Positions 12,301-24,900 of a DNA stretch of 64,000 nt are shown here, piece after piece. Position 1 is the stretch's first letter, and every line of letters begins with the position of its first letter. A program made the translations under genes and the position numbers. The DNA is taken from assembly GCA_018806985.1 (NCBI GenBank), contig JADANN010000222.1, positions 820,001 to 884,000 on the forward strand, written 5' to 3'. The DNA comes from Angiostrongylus vasorum (Eukaryota; Nematoda; Chromadorea; Rhabditida; Metastrongylidae). The notes under the pieces were generated by a model that saw nothing but the letters and a program-made list of their open reading frames with translations, made no database searches and was not told the origin of the DNA.

Positions 12301-15300
12301 ACTTGGCTTATCGGGATTTCTTTCGGGATCAGTCGAATGAGTACAACATATTTCACTGTTTTAACTTATTATTTACTGCCTACTCTTTTTAATGGCAGAG
12401 TATATTGCGAAATATAACTTCAATGATGCTGAGATATTTGCAAAATTCCGGACAGCAGGTGTCTGCGGTGGAGAACGAACGCGCTATTGTCCTTTCCGGG
12501 GAGTAACGCGTTCACGCGTCCGCCCGTCCGCGTTCTGCGGTCCGGAGTTTTGCAAATATGTCTACATCATTGAAGTTAGTTTTTACTGTGTTTAGTATGT
12601 GATACCCACGTACAGTTTGCTGATCTTTGAACGTGGGGTACAGGATTTAGTTACAGGTAGCTTGCTTGTCGCTTCAGAGTAGAGGACGAGTTTATTTATT
12701 GGAGGCGACTTCTTACCGCCTTCCATATATTTTCCAGTTACCTGATAGCAGGCTTCGAACCGAATTTACTTGTAGAATACAACCCGCATAAGCGAGAACA
12801 TCTCCCCGCACGCATGTCGGAATGCCTCCTCCAAAACACAGAAGATGTGCGACGAATCGGTATAGCCAAAACATGGAGTCCATCCCATGGATCGATCTGC
12901 TTCTCAGTGATGCATAAGGTCGCTTTTGGTCTTCGATTACCTCCTGCCACCTAGGGGTACGCAACGTTGACTTGCGACTTACTGGCAGGAGATCCCTTTC
13001 TGAGTTAGATCTGTATAATGTACGTTAGCTGGATGAAAATGCTTTCAGCGCGTTTGCTTCTGTTTATAGGAGCACTTCATTTTACTCTTGATGTAAGAAA
13101 GAGGGAATCCTGCATTTGTGAAAGCGTCTATGTCGAAGGTGCTGTTGCATGTGAATTCGCCGTACAACAACGATCAACCACAAATTTCTACGGGAATTTC
13201 TGTCAAATGCAGGTCCAAAGGATCACCGACTCAACGGTAACGCCTCTCCATAGCTCTGAATGGAAATCACGATACTCCTCTTATTTTGTGCACATAAATG
13301 AAAAACAGTTTCTCTGTTACGGATTCACAGATTGTCGGCGATGTAGTAAGACCTCTTATGTTATGGTTATTGAATTTATTCTATTTCATCTGCGCTGAAG
13401 CCCGTAGCAATTCCTAGCTTAATTGGCTTGTTTAATAAGATAATTTTGGCTTCATTTTTTAAATTTGTTTTGTGTTACAAGTGTTCAGTATTCAAGCGAT
13501 GTCATTCGTCTAGGTTGCTCAAGCCGGACCTGGATTACTGTTCTTAGCCTATCCATCAGGAATTTTGCAGTTGCCATATACGAATGTATGGTCACTCTTA
13601 TTCTTCTCAATGGTGCTCTTTCTAGGAATCGATTCACAGGTATTGTAGCAGGACCGTTTCTATATGATTCCTTTTATTTGAACCTTTAATGCTTATTTTT
13701 CACTTTATTCCACAACACATTATTTTTTCTTGGCTTTGGGTCCGTTGCTTTAAGATTGCAGACTTTGTCATGCTTGCGTAGCTTGTGTCTTTCCTCACAA
13801 AACACAGACAACCAACTGCCTGAGTGTTTTGGTCTTCCGATTCTTTGATGATAACCATATTGTTGCTCATGTTTCCAGTTTAATGGATCACTTCAGCGTC
13901 CATGACGCTGCTTTGGAATATTCTCCGTGTTTTCTTTCACGTAATCTTGTTGCACTTCAGAAAAATTGGAGTTCCTTCAATTATACATACATTTTCATTC
14001 ATTCTAGTATAAATATCACGAAGGCCTGTACCCTAACTTCACTGAAAGAACCATTAATAACTGCGGCTAAACCGTGACTGCTTTCGTTCTACAAGATGTT
14101 TTTTTCATAATTCTAGCAGTTTTCATTTAATTTTTAACCTCCGCGTTAGCAATCTGTTTTCTATTGGCTTTTCCCACGTGTATCATGGATTGAACAGATG
14201 GAGGATAATCTCCCATGCTGTGATTTGCCTCATAGTATATCTCAAACATGGGTGAATGAGTATTTTTTATATATCAAGAAGACAACAGTGCTATTGATAA
14301 AGTATTGAAGAAGTCATAAAGAGTGAGAAATGACTTTCCCAGCATATTATAGTGAAGAGCAGGAAAGTTACATTGCTTGGAACAAGTTCAATAGCTCAAC
14401 ACAGCCATTCAAAGGAGTAGAGGATTGAGATGGATCAACAAGCATTGAAGAGCAGTGATTTTACAAGAGCAAGTTGATCCTCTTGTTTGATCAACCTGGA
14501 GTGGGAGAACCTAGAGGATTTATAAGCCGTATATACGAATGTTTTGATCAATGTCATTCAAATTTGTTGAGCGAATCCATAAGGGGAATCTTTACTTAGA
14601 GAGGCGTCTACGGTCTCATGACATTGAAGAGAAATCACCGGAAAGAAAATTGCTGACAGAACGTGATATAGGCTAGGCAATTTTTTTTCATAGACGGTTA
14701 TGATGTAGCGCTGTGTAGTGAATTTTTTTTAGGAAAATGTTTTCCTGTTGTGTCGACTTGACTTTTTTTTTAACTGAAAGCGGTCAGCTTATCTTCTTAG
14801 CTCACAGTAAAGGAATGATTGTGTCCCACATTAACTGCATTGCTTCCACTGCCAGATTTATTGACTTGCTGGCACTGAGTGACTTCTTGGGTAGAGTACA
14901 TGTGTCCATCTAACCCACGCCTACAGTTTCTCATAGATGACCAACGTTTTGCGTTTGTACTTGATCTTGGTTCAGTCTCTTGATTCTGGATCACGTAGTG
15001 CTCTTCTTTGTGTTGGATGTGGTATTCATTTTCGTTTTAGTACCCGTTTGACGTTCCATCTTTTTGAGATTTAATCACTTTTCTCTAAGAGATAACCTTT
15101 TCTTTCTAAGCCTTTTTTTTGAAAAAGAAAGCACATCTTCAAAGAATTTGCTTCATTTGGTGTTGATGGATTCGCTGACTGGAACAGATCTGTTGCCGAT
15201 TGCTTTTTTTTTCTATGAAAATAACACCGTGCTGAGTTTTTTTACTGCTCAGTAGTAGTATAGATTAATGGTGTCGACTAACGCTATAGCGCTGCAGGTT

Positions 15301-18300
15301 GAAATTTTCTTTCATATTGTGATAACGGGAATATGGGGATGACGAGCAAGTGGATCCACTTCTGGGGTGCGTATATGCTTTTACTTCTCGTATTTTTTCT
15401 TTCTTTGATACGTTAACGCCATAATCAGAGTACCATTACTTAGATAGCCCGTCCCTACATGACATGCAAGCTCCAACACATCTTCGACTCATTTCATCTT
15501 GCACGCGTCTTTCGTAAGAGAAGTGATTTCTTGAATGGGTTGCGTGCTTTCGGATTTACGACCTCTTCTCATTCGTGCGTCGAATGTTGGCCAAGAGAAG
15601 TTTCCTTCGGCGGTGGGGCATTTAGAGGTTTTCAGCATCGGTAGTCACTGGGAAGTTGTGACTCAAGAGGAAAGTTTGTTGCTTTGCGTGCAGGATCTTT
15701 ATAAAAAAGCATATTGTGGAGGAGGCTATATCAGCGATTAGTCGACCGAGCGATCGAGAACTTTGTAACACTCGAATTTCTCGAAACCTTAAAAAGGTAA
15801 AGCGTCCATCGTCCATCAATCCTTTGCAGACGCTTCATCACTAAACTGATTGCAAAGTGATTATTACTAAAATTCTATAAGAAACTGGGACGGAAAGGGC
15901 CCACAAAAAGGTCCATAAAATGTTGTGTGAGTAGAAAATACTGAAGTGAGACTAGAAACATAGCACAACGTGAATCAAGGAGGCGCACTAAGCTAAGTAC
16001 TAAACGTCTTACTGTATTTCAATGTAGAAAGAGATTTTATCTCATGTTGAATTTCGCTGCAACATCAACGCATTTTTCATCTTGAGCGCGATCATAGGAA
16101 ATGCTTTGTTTAGTTCTGCACCATGGAGGGCTTCTTCACCGCCATCATTGATGAATTTCCGCAGATGATTCGCGGTCAACGCTATGGACGTGAGATATTC
16201 GTCGGCATTATATGTATTATATCCTATATCATCGGACTAAGCACTGTGACAAGAGTGAGTGTAAACTATCACGTATAAAACTTACCACTTGCCTTGGTCT
16301 TGGCTGATTTCAATTTTTCTCAATTCATCAAATTTCGATTATTCTCCATAAAAGATGCTTGCTGGGACTGTGAGAGTCAAATCATTCGTAATCAACAATT
16401 TGAACATCGTGCTGAGAAGAATTTCGAAGAACTATTAGAACATTCGTCGTCAAAGAAGTCGAAATTATATAACCAATGGAAAATAAAAAAGCATAAAGCT
16501 CTCGGCGTTGATCAATTTCTGAGGGATGCGCCATGCATTCGACTTCATCAAGCATCGTTGGAGGTGATTGAATGCATATCTGGTCTTTACAATGACTCGC
16601 GGTGGCCTACCGATGTATCGATCCACTGCTGCTACCCTCCCAGACAAGTCTGGTACCAATTTGCCCAACCCGGAAGGATGGAAGGCTTGGTGGGCCATGG
16701 GCCCGGTGATCGGTTCCACGTAAGTCGTAGTGGCGCCTCGAACCACTACCCCACACGCGCCCTTTTCTATAACTGATAGGGTTCAAAATACCTTAGACTC
16801 GGGTGATCTCAGGTAATCATCTTTTATTGTGAGCGACTTCTCATTCAGTACACGAGAGCTTACGTTTGAGCATGAACCAGCTAAGTGTCCATTGGTTTCC
16901 GACACCTAGCAGTACTGCGAAGTGATCAGACCTTCCTTCACGTAGATGCAAAACTTTTTGGCATGATCTCCTTTATTTGCGCTGGTCTTGAAAAGAAGAC
17001 GCTAATAAACATCTCGTCGATTGTTTGCCGATTAGGCATGGGAATTATTTCTAAGACGGCCATCCATAGCTGGTATTGTGAATCCATCCACTGAATACAC
17101 ATACGTCTCAGTGCAAATTTACGATGGTTTTTAATCAATACTTATCCCCTTACTCGCCAGCTATGGATGCTACTTGACTTTCGCTGCCAATAGAGCTCTG
17201 ATCTTAACGTCTGTCGTGGTGGGGGAAAACCGTTATAGTCAGTAAAGTATACAAAGGGATTTATTCTCACTCGACCCCGTATGACAGCAAAAGTAGGAAG
17301 TTCACGACCAATTTTAATTAGTGGAATATTTTTTTTACCAGTGATACTCATTCCTAGCAAACATTGTGCAGTGTAAAGTTAAGTCGACGCTTTGAAAAGT
17401 GGTTTCCTTACCACAAGATGACCATTTGATAAATATGTTGACGTTACTCGAGGTCATACGGTGCACATAGGGTTCTGTTGAAAAGAACATTCGTTTTGAT
17501 GAAGGTTTTTGCAAATTCATGTCTTCAATTGGGAAATTTTAAAAAAAAAGAAAAAAAATGGTTTGGATAACCTCAGCAACTAAAGCTCATGTACAGCCCG
17601 GGCGAGCTCGCCAAATTATCCATCAGTTTACGGAACCATTCTATCTTATGGCAGTACTCTGAATGCTGTCTGTGAGTAAGTCTGATTCCAAGAACACCGC
17701 AAATTGAGAGCGACATCCTGACGTTCTTCATTATATTCGACCTGGAGAAACCCACTGAATAACTAGCTTTCTTGAGCAAGTGGGAACGAAGACAAACTTT
17801 CTGGTACTATTTTAAGCCATTTAACAGCAAGCGGGTTTTTTAAGCCATTTAACAGCAAGCGGGTTTACTTTGGTAACAATAATGTTAGTGGAAAGTAATG
17901 ATAAAGCGAACGGAAACTGTTTTCCACTCACAAGTGCATTACCTATTTTAGCATTTGGTGTGGACTCAAACTGAAATAGTACATGATTGCCTAAACGTAT
18001 TTTCCTAGGGCGGATTTTATGTCTTTCAACTATTTGATTTCTATGCTGCTTCTGGTTGGGCACTACTATGGTTGCTATTTTTTGAATGCATTGCGATCTC
18101 ATGGAGTGTCGGTAAGAATTTATTACGAAAAGATTTTTTGTTGAAGCAACCTACTTTCTTTTTTATCACGGAGTCGACCAAAATCCTACTAAGATTACTG
18201 TCTTTGTATTGTTTCTAGGAATAGACCGATGGTATGAACATATGAAAAGCATGATCGGCTATTATCCAAATCGATGGTGGAAATTTTGTTGGGTTTTGGC

Positions 18301-18921
18301 CACACCTGCCGTTTGTATGGTAAGTGCACATGGAAGGCGGATTTCTCAGGGTTTTTTGTGATTGAAATCATATGAGCCCTTTGCTTCCTTGCTGTAATTC
18401 GTTTTGGCTGCCAAGGTATGAAAGTTAGGATATCTCAAAGGAAATAATAGTCTGAAAACCCGCTTTTCCAAAGAGTAGGGGTGGTAATCTTGTTTGGCTT
18501 GCTACGATGTCGAGAACTAGGGCAACCATGTATTGAATGGGATCACTACCGTAGAGCTACGAATGGTTAATTATGAAGAGGAAACCGGAGGTTCGTGCTA
18601 AGAGGAGATGCTACGGGATATTGAGAACTGTTTTTCAAGAAGCCTTTTGTTGCTCGTCCAAAAATCTCCCTGAGTACTTCGCCCCTTTGCAAGATTGGCA
18701 GACCACCAGACGCACCAACCATCTAACTTCACAACAACAGTTTCCTTATAGTTTAATTGCATCCTCATCTAGAAAACGAAAATTTTCAACTTTGGAAGGG
18801 AGATGTAGTGAAAAAAGATGAACCAGTTTACGCTGACAACCCTTCACGTTGCTTTGCAACCTTGGATGTCAGAGGCGCAAGACTATTGTGCGATTGGCGT
18901 TATCAAACGTACTTTGGATAG

Positions 18922-18956
<35 letters not shown>

Positions 18957-21900
18957 AAAAAAAGAAAAGAAAAGAAAGAAAGAAAGAAAGAAAGAAAGAA
19001 ACAGGGAGAATAAGGAGCTCCGATCTACTTCGACCAAATGTTACTGCTTTCGCTGGAATGGTGACGCAAAGTATGGGTTAAAGAAAATCAGCCTACATGA
19101 GTTGTCAACGACTGTTTTCCATCGGATGTCAACCTCATATGGTAATCTCAAAGACCTCACAAGCACACTTTTTTCCTGATGACCTATAACGGGATATCAT
19201 GCTCTTCTTGCTTCATATGCGGGAACAAACTAATGGGCATCCACACTGGTGTGCAAATATGACGAATGTACAGTTTAGTGGGAAGCACTTGAATCACTTG
19301 ACAATCGAGAGATAGGTATTTCGAGCAGGTGAGCAGGATAGTAAATTGACTACAAGCGACATATTACACCTTTTTGAACTGTAGACCATAGAGAGGAAAG
19401 TCTTGTTTTTTGGATTACATGAACAGTGTGCACTAGGAGATTCTAATATTATTAGAGACTTTAGACTAAATCAACTCTTTATATCAGGAGATTACTTTAT
19501 ATTCTTGTTGAGCAGATGCTGTTGTGTTTGCTCAACAAGAATACAAAAATTATTTGATCATTGCCGCAGTTAATAGAAAGTTGGTCGTGGAATTAGAAGA
19601 TTACGTTTTCACTCCATTAAAAATGGTGATGGAAGATGAAATTCCATGGGCTTCAGTGACATGGCATTAATTTTGCTCTTATTTTCGTTCAACCTTTCCT
19701 TCTATCTCTTTCTCCTAAAAGCGGGGGACTCCAACGTCTATTATCCAGTATTTTTCGACAACGCTCGCTGGATCACTTGGGAGTTTTTTAGCCCTATAAC
19801 TAGTAATTCTGACATGCTGGAATGCTTCCAGTGGCGGGGATTTAGTTTTCGCATTTCTCACATCTATGACAAGGTCGGACAGCTGGTGTGCCTGTGTGTG
19901 TGCACTGGTCGTCATCTTTCACTGAACAGTTGTCGTGATGATTGATGGAAGTGATGGTGGCATGATATCAATTGGCCCGTAATATTTATGGATCTAGGAG
20001 GAAACAAAAACAGTCGATCCACCCTGATCAGTAGTTGGATAGTGCCCTAAATGCATGTTTGTCTTTATTCAAAGAAAATAGAAATGAAATATGTGATAAC
20101 CTACGTTGAGGCTTGGAATTTCCTTCGAACGTAAATTCATGGTTTATGTTGTAGTTAAACACAGATTCATTTATTCACAGCTATTTCTGTAAACGGGTGG
20201 TTGCTTGCTGATATCACCTGTAGAACAAAAAACATGGCTGAGAGAAAGGAAAAGCAAGGGCCGCGCTTGATGTAGCGGTTAACAGGTGAGCTTCCGGGAA
20301 GGGTACTCGAGCGCTTCTGAGGCTCCACGTTTTGCTCACATCTCAGTGTCCTTGTGGTTGTATTTCACATCGTAAGCAGCCGTGGAAAGGGATAGGGCAG
20401 CAGACAAAAAATTAGAACACAGAGATCCACTTAACTGAAAAATCTCCAGATTTTAATGATGTCAACGAAAGAATCACGAATAACTTTGTTCCACTGTTTT
20501 TAACAATGGAGATTTTTCATTCTAGAATCTGTCATTTACTTTGTTCCACAGCAGTTCTTTGCGGTTGGCACTCAGATTGCGGCCATCTTAAGAGATGCTT
20601 ACAACGGCTAAACTTAAAGCATCTTCTAATTGCAGGGTGTGATGATTTTTGGTTTGGTGAAGTACCAACCACTTCGAATCGCCGCCTACAACTATGACTA
20701 TCCCTTTTGGGGTCATGTATTTGGCTGGTTCCTCTCTTTGTCGTCGATGCTCTGTATTCCCGGTTATGCCGTATACGCCTGGTGCATCACTTCCGGCAGC
20801 TATTCAGAAGTATGTGCGTGTTAAACCATGACTTTTCTGTGTTTTTGTGAATTATGCACATGTTTTGCAGTGAGATAAACAGTAGAGGCAGCAAACACTC
20901 CTATCTCACATATTCAGGAGAAAATCATCGGCGTTCTATCATTAATTTCGGAATTTCTGAGCAACAGCGTTTCATTGTGATACAATTGCTTTTCCCAGGA
21001 TCGACTTTCTATCAACAATGCGTCGTTCTCTTGTTCAACAATCGTGAGGTTGTTATACAGCACACATTTACTTCCAGGGAAAAACACAATACAATACAAC
21101 GTTTCGGCAGTATCGCCTTCTTCAGAGCCTGAAAGAGTATAATGATATACAATTTATTAGGCCAAATGCTTCAATAACACTTACAAAAAGACGAAAAATT
21201 CTATGGTAATTACATGGTCAACAGCTCCTCGAAAAACTCACCGCTTTTTTCGTGACCTCCAATGAAGGTTAGAACAGCTGATTACAGTCGCATATGGTTG
21301 ATGACAGCACCATCCCACATCAGAAATTGATGCGAACATATGGGGTCAGGTCGCGTGTGACCTCTGGGCATTCCTCCCTGCTGTTCATTGCAGGTTTTTT
21401 GGCATTTATCCAAAAAGCCTCAAGAAGTTTTCACGCTGCTGTTTTAGTGTCCTGTCCGAAGATATTGACTTTTATTTCAAAATCGTCTCCGCTATGCTTT
21501 TGTATCCTATGCGTGCCTATTGGGGTACTTTGTCTTACTTTTCGTTTGTCATCTAGGTGTTCTTTTATGCGGATACATAAAGGTCTGCCCATTTCGCCAA
21601 TATATTCATCTCCGCAATTATTACAAGAGATAAGGTATATCGTGCCTGAACTCATGTTATCACCGTCCCTGCCGTAAGGGAAAATTACGCAATTTGTTGT
21701 TTCACATAGACGCTCATACAGGCGGTTACGAACTAATTCAACTATCGCTACCGATTCTCTAGACTTGCCCTTCTTCGGCATCGTTTTATAGCTACACTTA
21801 CCTTGTCGGAAGTTAAGTGAAACATAAAGGGGTTTTATTTTGGCCATACCTTTCGTTTTGGAGCGTCGCTTCACTTCTAAATTTATCTCTTGGGGTTACT

Positions 21901-24900
21901 ACTTCGTAGCCATTGGAGATGGCTATTTGCCAAGCCAAATTGCGCGATTCTTCCTTCAGTTCCCTGGTTGTACACACCGAAGTGGCCGTTCGAAACATGT
22001 TTCTCACAAGCGCCCTATTTGTGTGTGAAGGGTGAGAAGATAGGAGATGAACCAGGATGTTTTTGTTACTTGGTTTTCGGCACCACTTTGTCATGTAGCT
22101 GCTACTTGATAAGTTGATTTGAACGCTAAGAATTGGAAGCCAGGTCTCTTTCGGTTTCTCCCGGATGAATTTAATATACTCACACTGCTCATTTAATAAT
22201 TCAAAACATTTGTCCATCTCCTGCTGAGTAGAGAAGATGACAAAACAATCATCTATATACCTGCAGTAGAGTAGCGGCCGGAGATCGATAGCGGGAGCTT
22301 CTATTTTAGACATGAACGCAATGGCGAGAGTTGGTGCCAACCGCTGTCCCATTGCCAGCCCTCTAATCTGTGCGTAATAATTCCCAGACTATCATTCGAG
22401 CAGTTTAGGCACTCTTTTAGGGTGAACCATAAGCTGCTGAATAGAGAATCAATGCATATGTATTCTGCCTTCATGTTCAACAAGAAGTTGGTGGATGGGT
22501 TGCATTGCGGAGTCATTCGATACGTTGGTGTAAAGCGTGGAAACGTCGAATGTCTCCATTACGTACGTGTTGTTAGGAGACGTGTTACGTAGACGTTCTA
22601 GGAACATTTGGCTGTTCGTGAGGTGAGCTGAATATGACTAAGCAGCTGGCCAAGTATTCGGCCTAGAAACCATGTTATTCTATCCGTTGGCCCGTCTACA
22701 CAGCTGACAATGGGTCTAACCTTGTAGGAGAGTGGATTGGTAGACCCGAGATCATCAGCTGATACAAACTTATGTGTTTTAATAAGTAAGTATGAGACGG
22801 AAGATGTTGGTCGATCTGCTTTAAAATGCGAAATATCGGATGGTTTTAAGCCCGCCGCCCTTGCAACTGTGACCCATTCATTATTAAGTTTTCGGTGTTG
22901 TTTTTTGTATTCCTTTTCAGACGATGGGCGATAAAGGGGTAACATCACTATGATGTTCCTCCGTTATCTTAACATCTAACTGCCGAGGATTAACTACGAA
23001 CTCTCCGCCTTTATCGCTAACTGATAGTCTAATGGTCTTCGAATTTATCACTTCTCTAATTTCTCGCATGCCACATTTTTGCGTAGCTGTGAGGTTAGAG
23101 ATATACCCTCTATCGCGATAGTGGGAAAGGGTTTTGAGAACATCGTCCGAAAACATGCGAAACTTTGTATCAATTTAGACACTGGGGTCTTGCTGTCTGA
23201 GGAAAGCTCTGGCGAAGGGCGATGGTGGCAATAGCGCCATTTCTTCGTTTTCATTTCTATTTAATATTTCTTTTTTTGGCGTTGTAGCGGAGGCGATCTT
23301 GAAGTTCATACAAGCTGCATGTGATCCTACGCACAGCTATGTAGAAATGGGTTGTGATGGTGAAAAATTTGGACCCAATTCTAATAGCGAACGCGCTTTC
23401 TCAGGTGAGGTCATGCCTCCAAGTACGGTGACCCTAGATATCCTTGGTGCATGATCAACCCTATTTTGACTATTACCAGAAGCGTAAAGGATTCGTTTGC
23501 GGTTGTTTCTTGAAGTTTAGACATGTGAATTACCCAAAAGATTCTCGATTTTTTCGTTGTAAGGTTATTTTTGGCATTAGATCTAATAAAATCGCATATC
23601 AATATTGACCCACCAACTATTCTCGTCCAAAAGAAGATCCTCCAAATACAAAGCACAAAAAATGTTCCTTCGTCGCGCACTTCTTCATTATGGCAAACAT
23701 CTCGTTCTGCTTGCTTCGTAGTGCAGCTCGAAGTAGTTTCATTTCGCGGCCTCGTACTTGTTGGCTGTCCTCTGGTTGATCGCATATCTCGTGAAGTCGC
23801 TTTCGTCGGCGCGACTCGATTTTGAAAACAGCGGCGGAGAAAGTTGATTTGCTGTCTAGTTAAGACGATCTTTTGTCTTAGTGACAGTGCTTCTTTCAAA
23901 AGTCGAAAGTATTTTGCTGGTGAATCTTGTAGCAGTTTCCAGGATCTGTTGTATCTTATGTTGTAACTATTGTTGTATCGTATTGTGTTTTTCTATAGAA
24001 GAAATGCATACTGTATAACAACCTCGCGATTGCTGAACAAGAAAACTCCAATTGCTTTTCTCACTGTTCATTAAGTAGTATTTTGGTGCTGAAATCTCCC
24101 TTGAAAGGGATTTAAAATCAAACTGCACGTACATGTTCTGTTCCTTGCATTCTAAAATGGAACCAGCATGAAGAGTGCAGCCAGGATGATGAGCTTCAAA
24201 TGATGGTCTCTTTCAAACTGATGGCAGTCAGTAGCGTTTCCATAGCATTCCAGGGCTTTCCTGTAGATGTTCTAGGATTTTCAAGAGAAGTTGGGGGGAC
24301 TCATTTGCAAGTGCTGAAGTGTTTAGTTTTTTTGTCTTCAGACTCTTCACTAATCAGTGTTAAATCTAGACTAGGTTAAAATGCAGTAATTTTATTATAT
24401 TATGCTTTAGCGTATAAATCTTCTGTTCCTTTACTAACTTCGAGGTTGTAGGCTTGAAAATTCAGGCAAATCTTTCACTAACCCATAAACTATAAAAAAT
24501 CCGTGTTATGTTAGGTGATTTCGCCATGAGGTGAACACGACACTATGTGCCCATAAATGTTGCTTTTCTGCACTGCGCTTTCTAAGCACACATAGAATTG
24601 TTAATACAGATCTATTACTTTTTCAGTATATCTGTATATATGTTCTTACGAACTGCCGTTTTTTGACGGACGCGAGATTGGTATAGATATTCTTACTACT
24701 GTTGTTGTCTTTGTTCAATGGCTGACGTTTCGGCGACTTTACCTCCCTCAGGGCCTTGCAATTGGATCACACGTGTACGATGACTTGTAGACACCATCCC
24801 TCGCAAACAACACACGGGTGGCCCCAACACCAAGGCTCTGAGGAAGGTGAAATCGCCGAAACGTCATCAGTTGAACAGAGGCAAGAACAACACAACAACA

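Larger units (their letters stand above)
6255..13010 (-). mobile_element. RTE-type non-LTR retrotransposon copy 1, interrupted
   Basis: Minus-strand RTE remnant lying wholly inside transporter intron 7; outer ends are approximate. The RT C-terminal part is at 6424-7128 ([12 protein letters not shown], then KTMFMRN); its active-site motif reads FAND where FADD is expected. Decayed RT-linker and endonuclease sequence follows at 11000-12300 and 5' leader at 12610-12990. PLE-1 (7412-10988) is inserted in the RT region and an S1 palindrome at about 12362-12590. It aligns along its length with RTE-2 (38043-41623). There are many frameshifts and stops, so it is inactive. Confidence 0.85.

Noticed and set aside
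18818..19081. Lys/Glu-rich ORF
   Set aside because: It is a translation of the GAAA microsatellite at 18921-19001.
23411..23899. 162-codon minus-strand ORF as an independent gene
   Set aside because: It lies inside the PLE-2 target duplication, on the coding strand and just upstream of its RT frames, so it fits the PLE N-terminal region.
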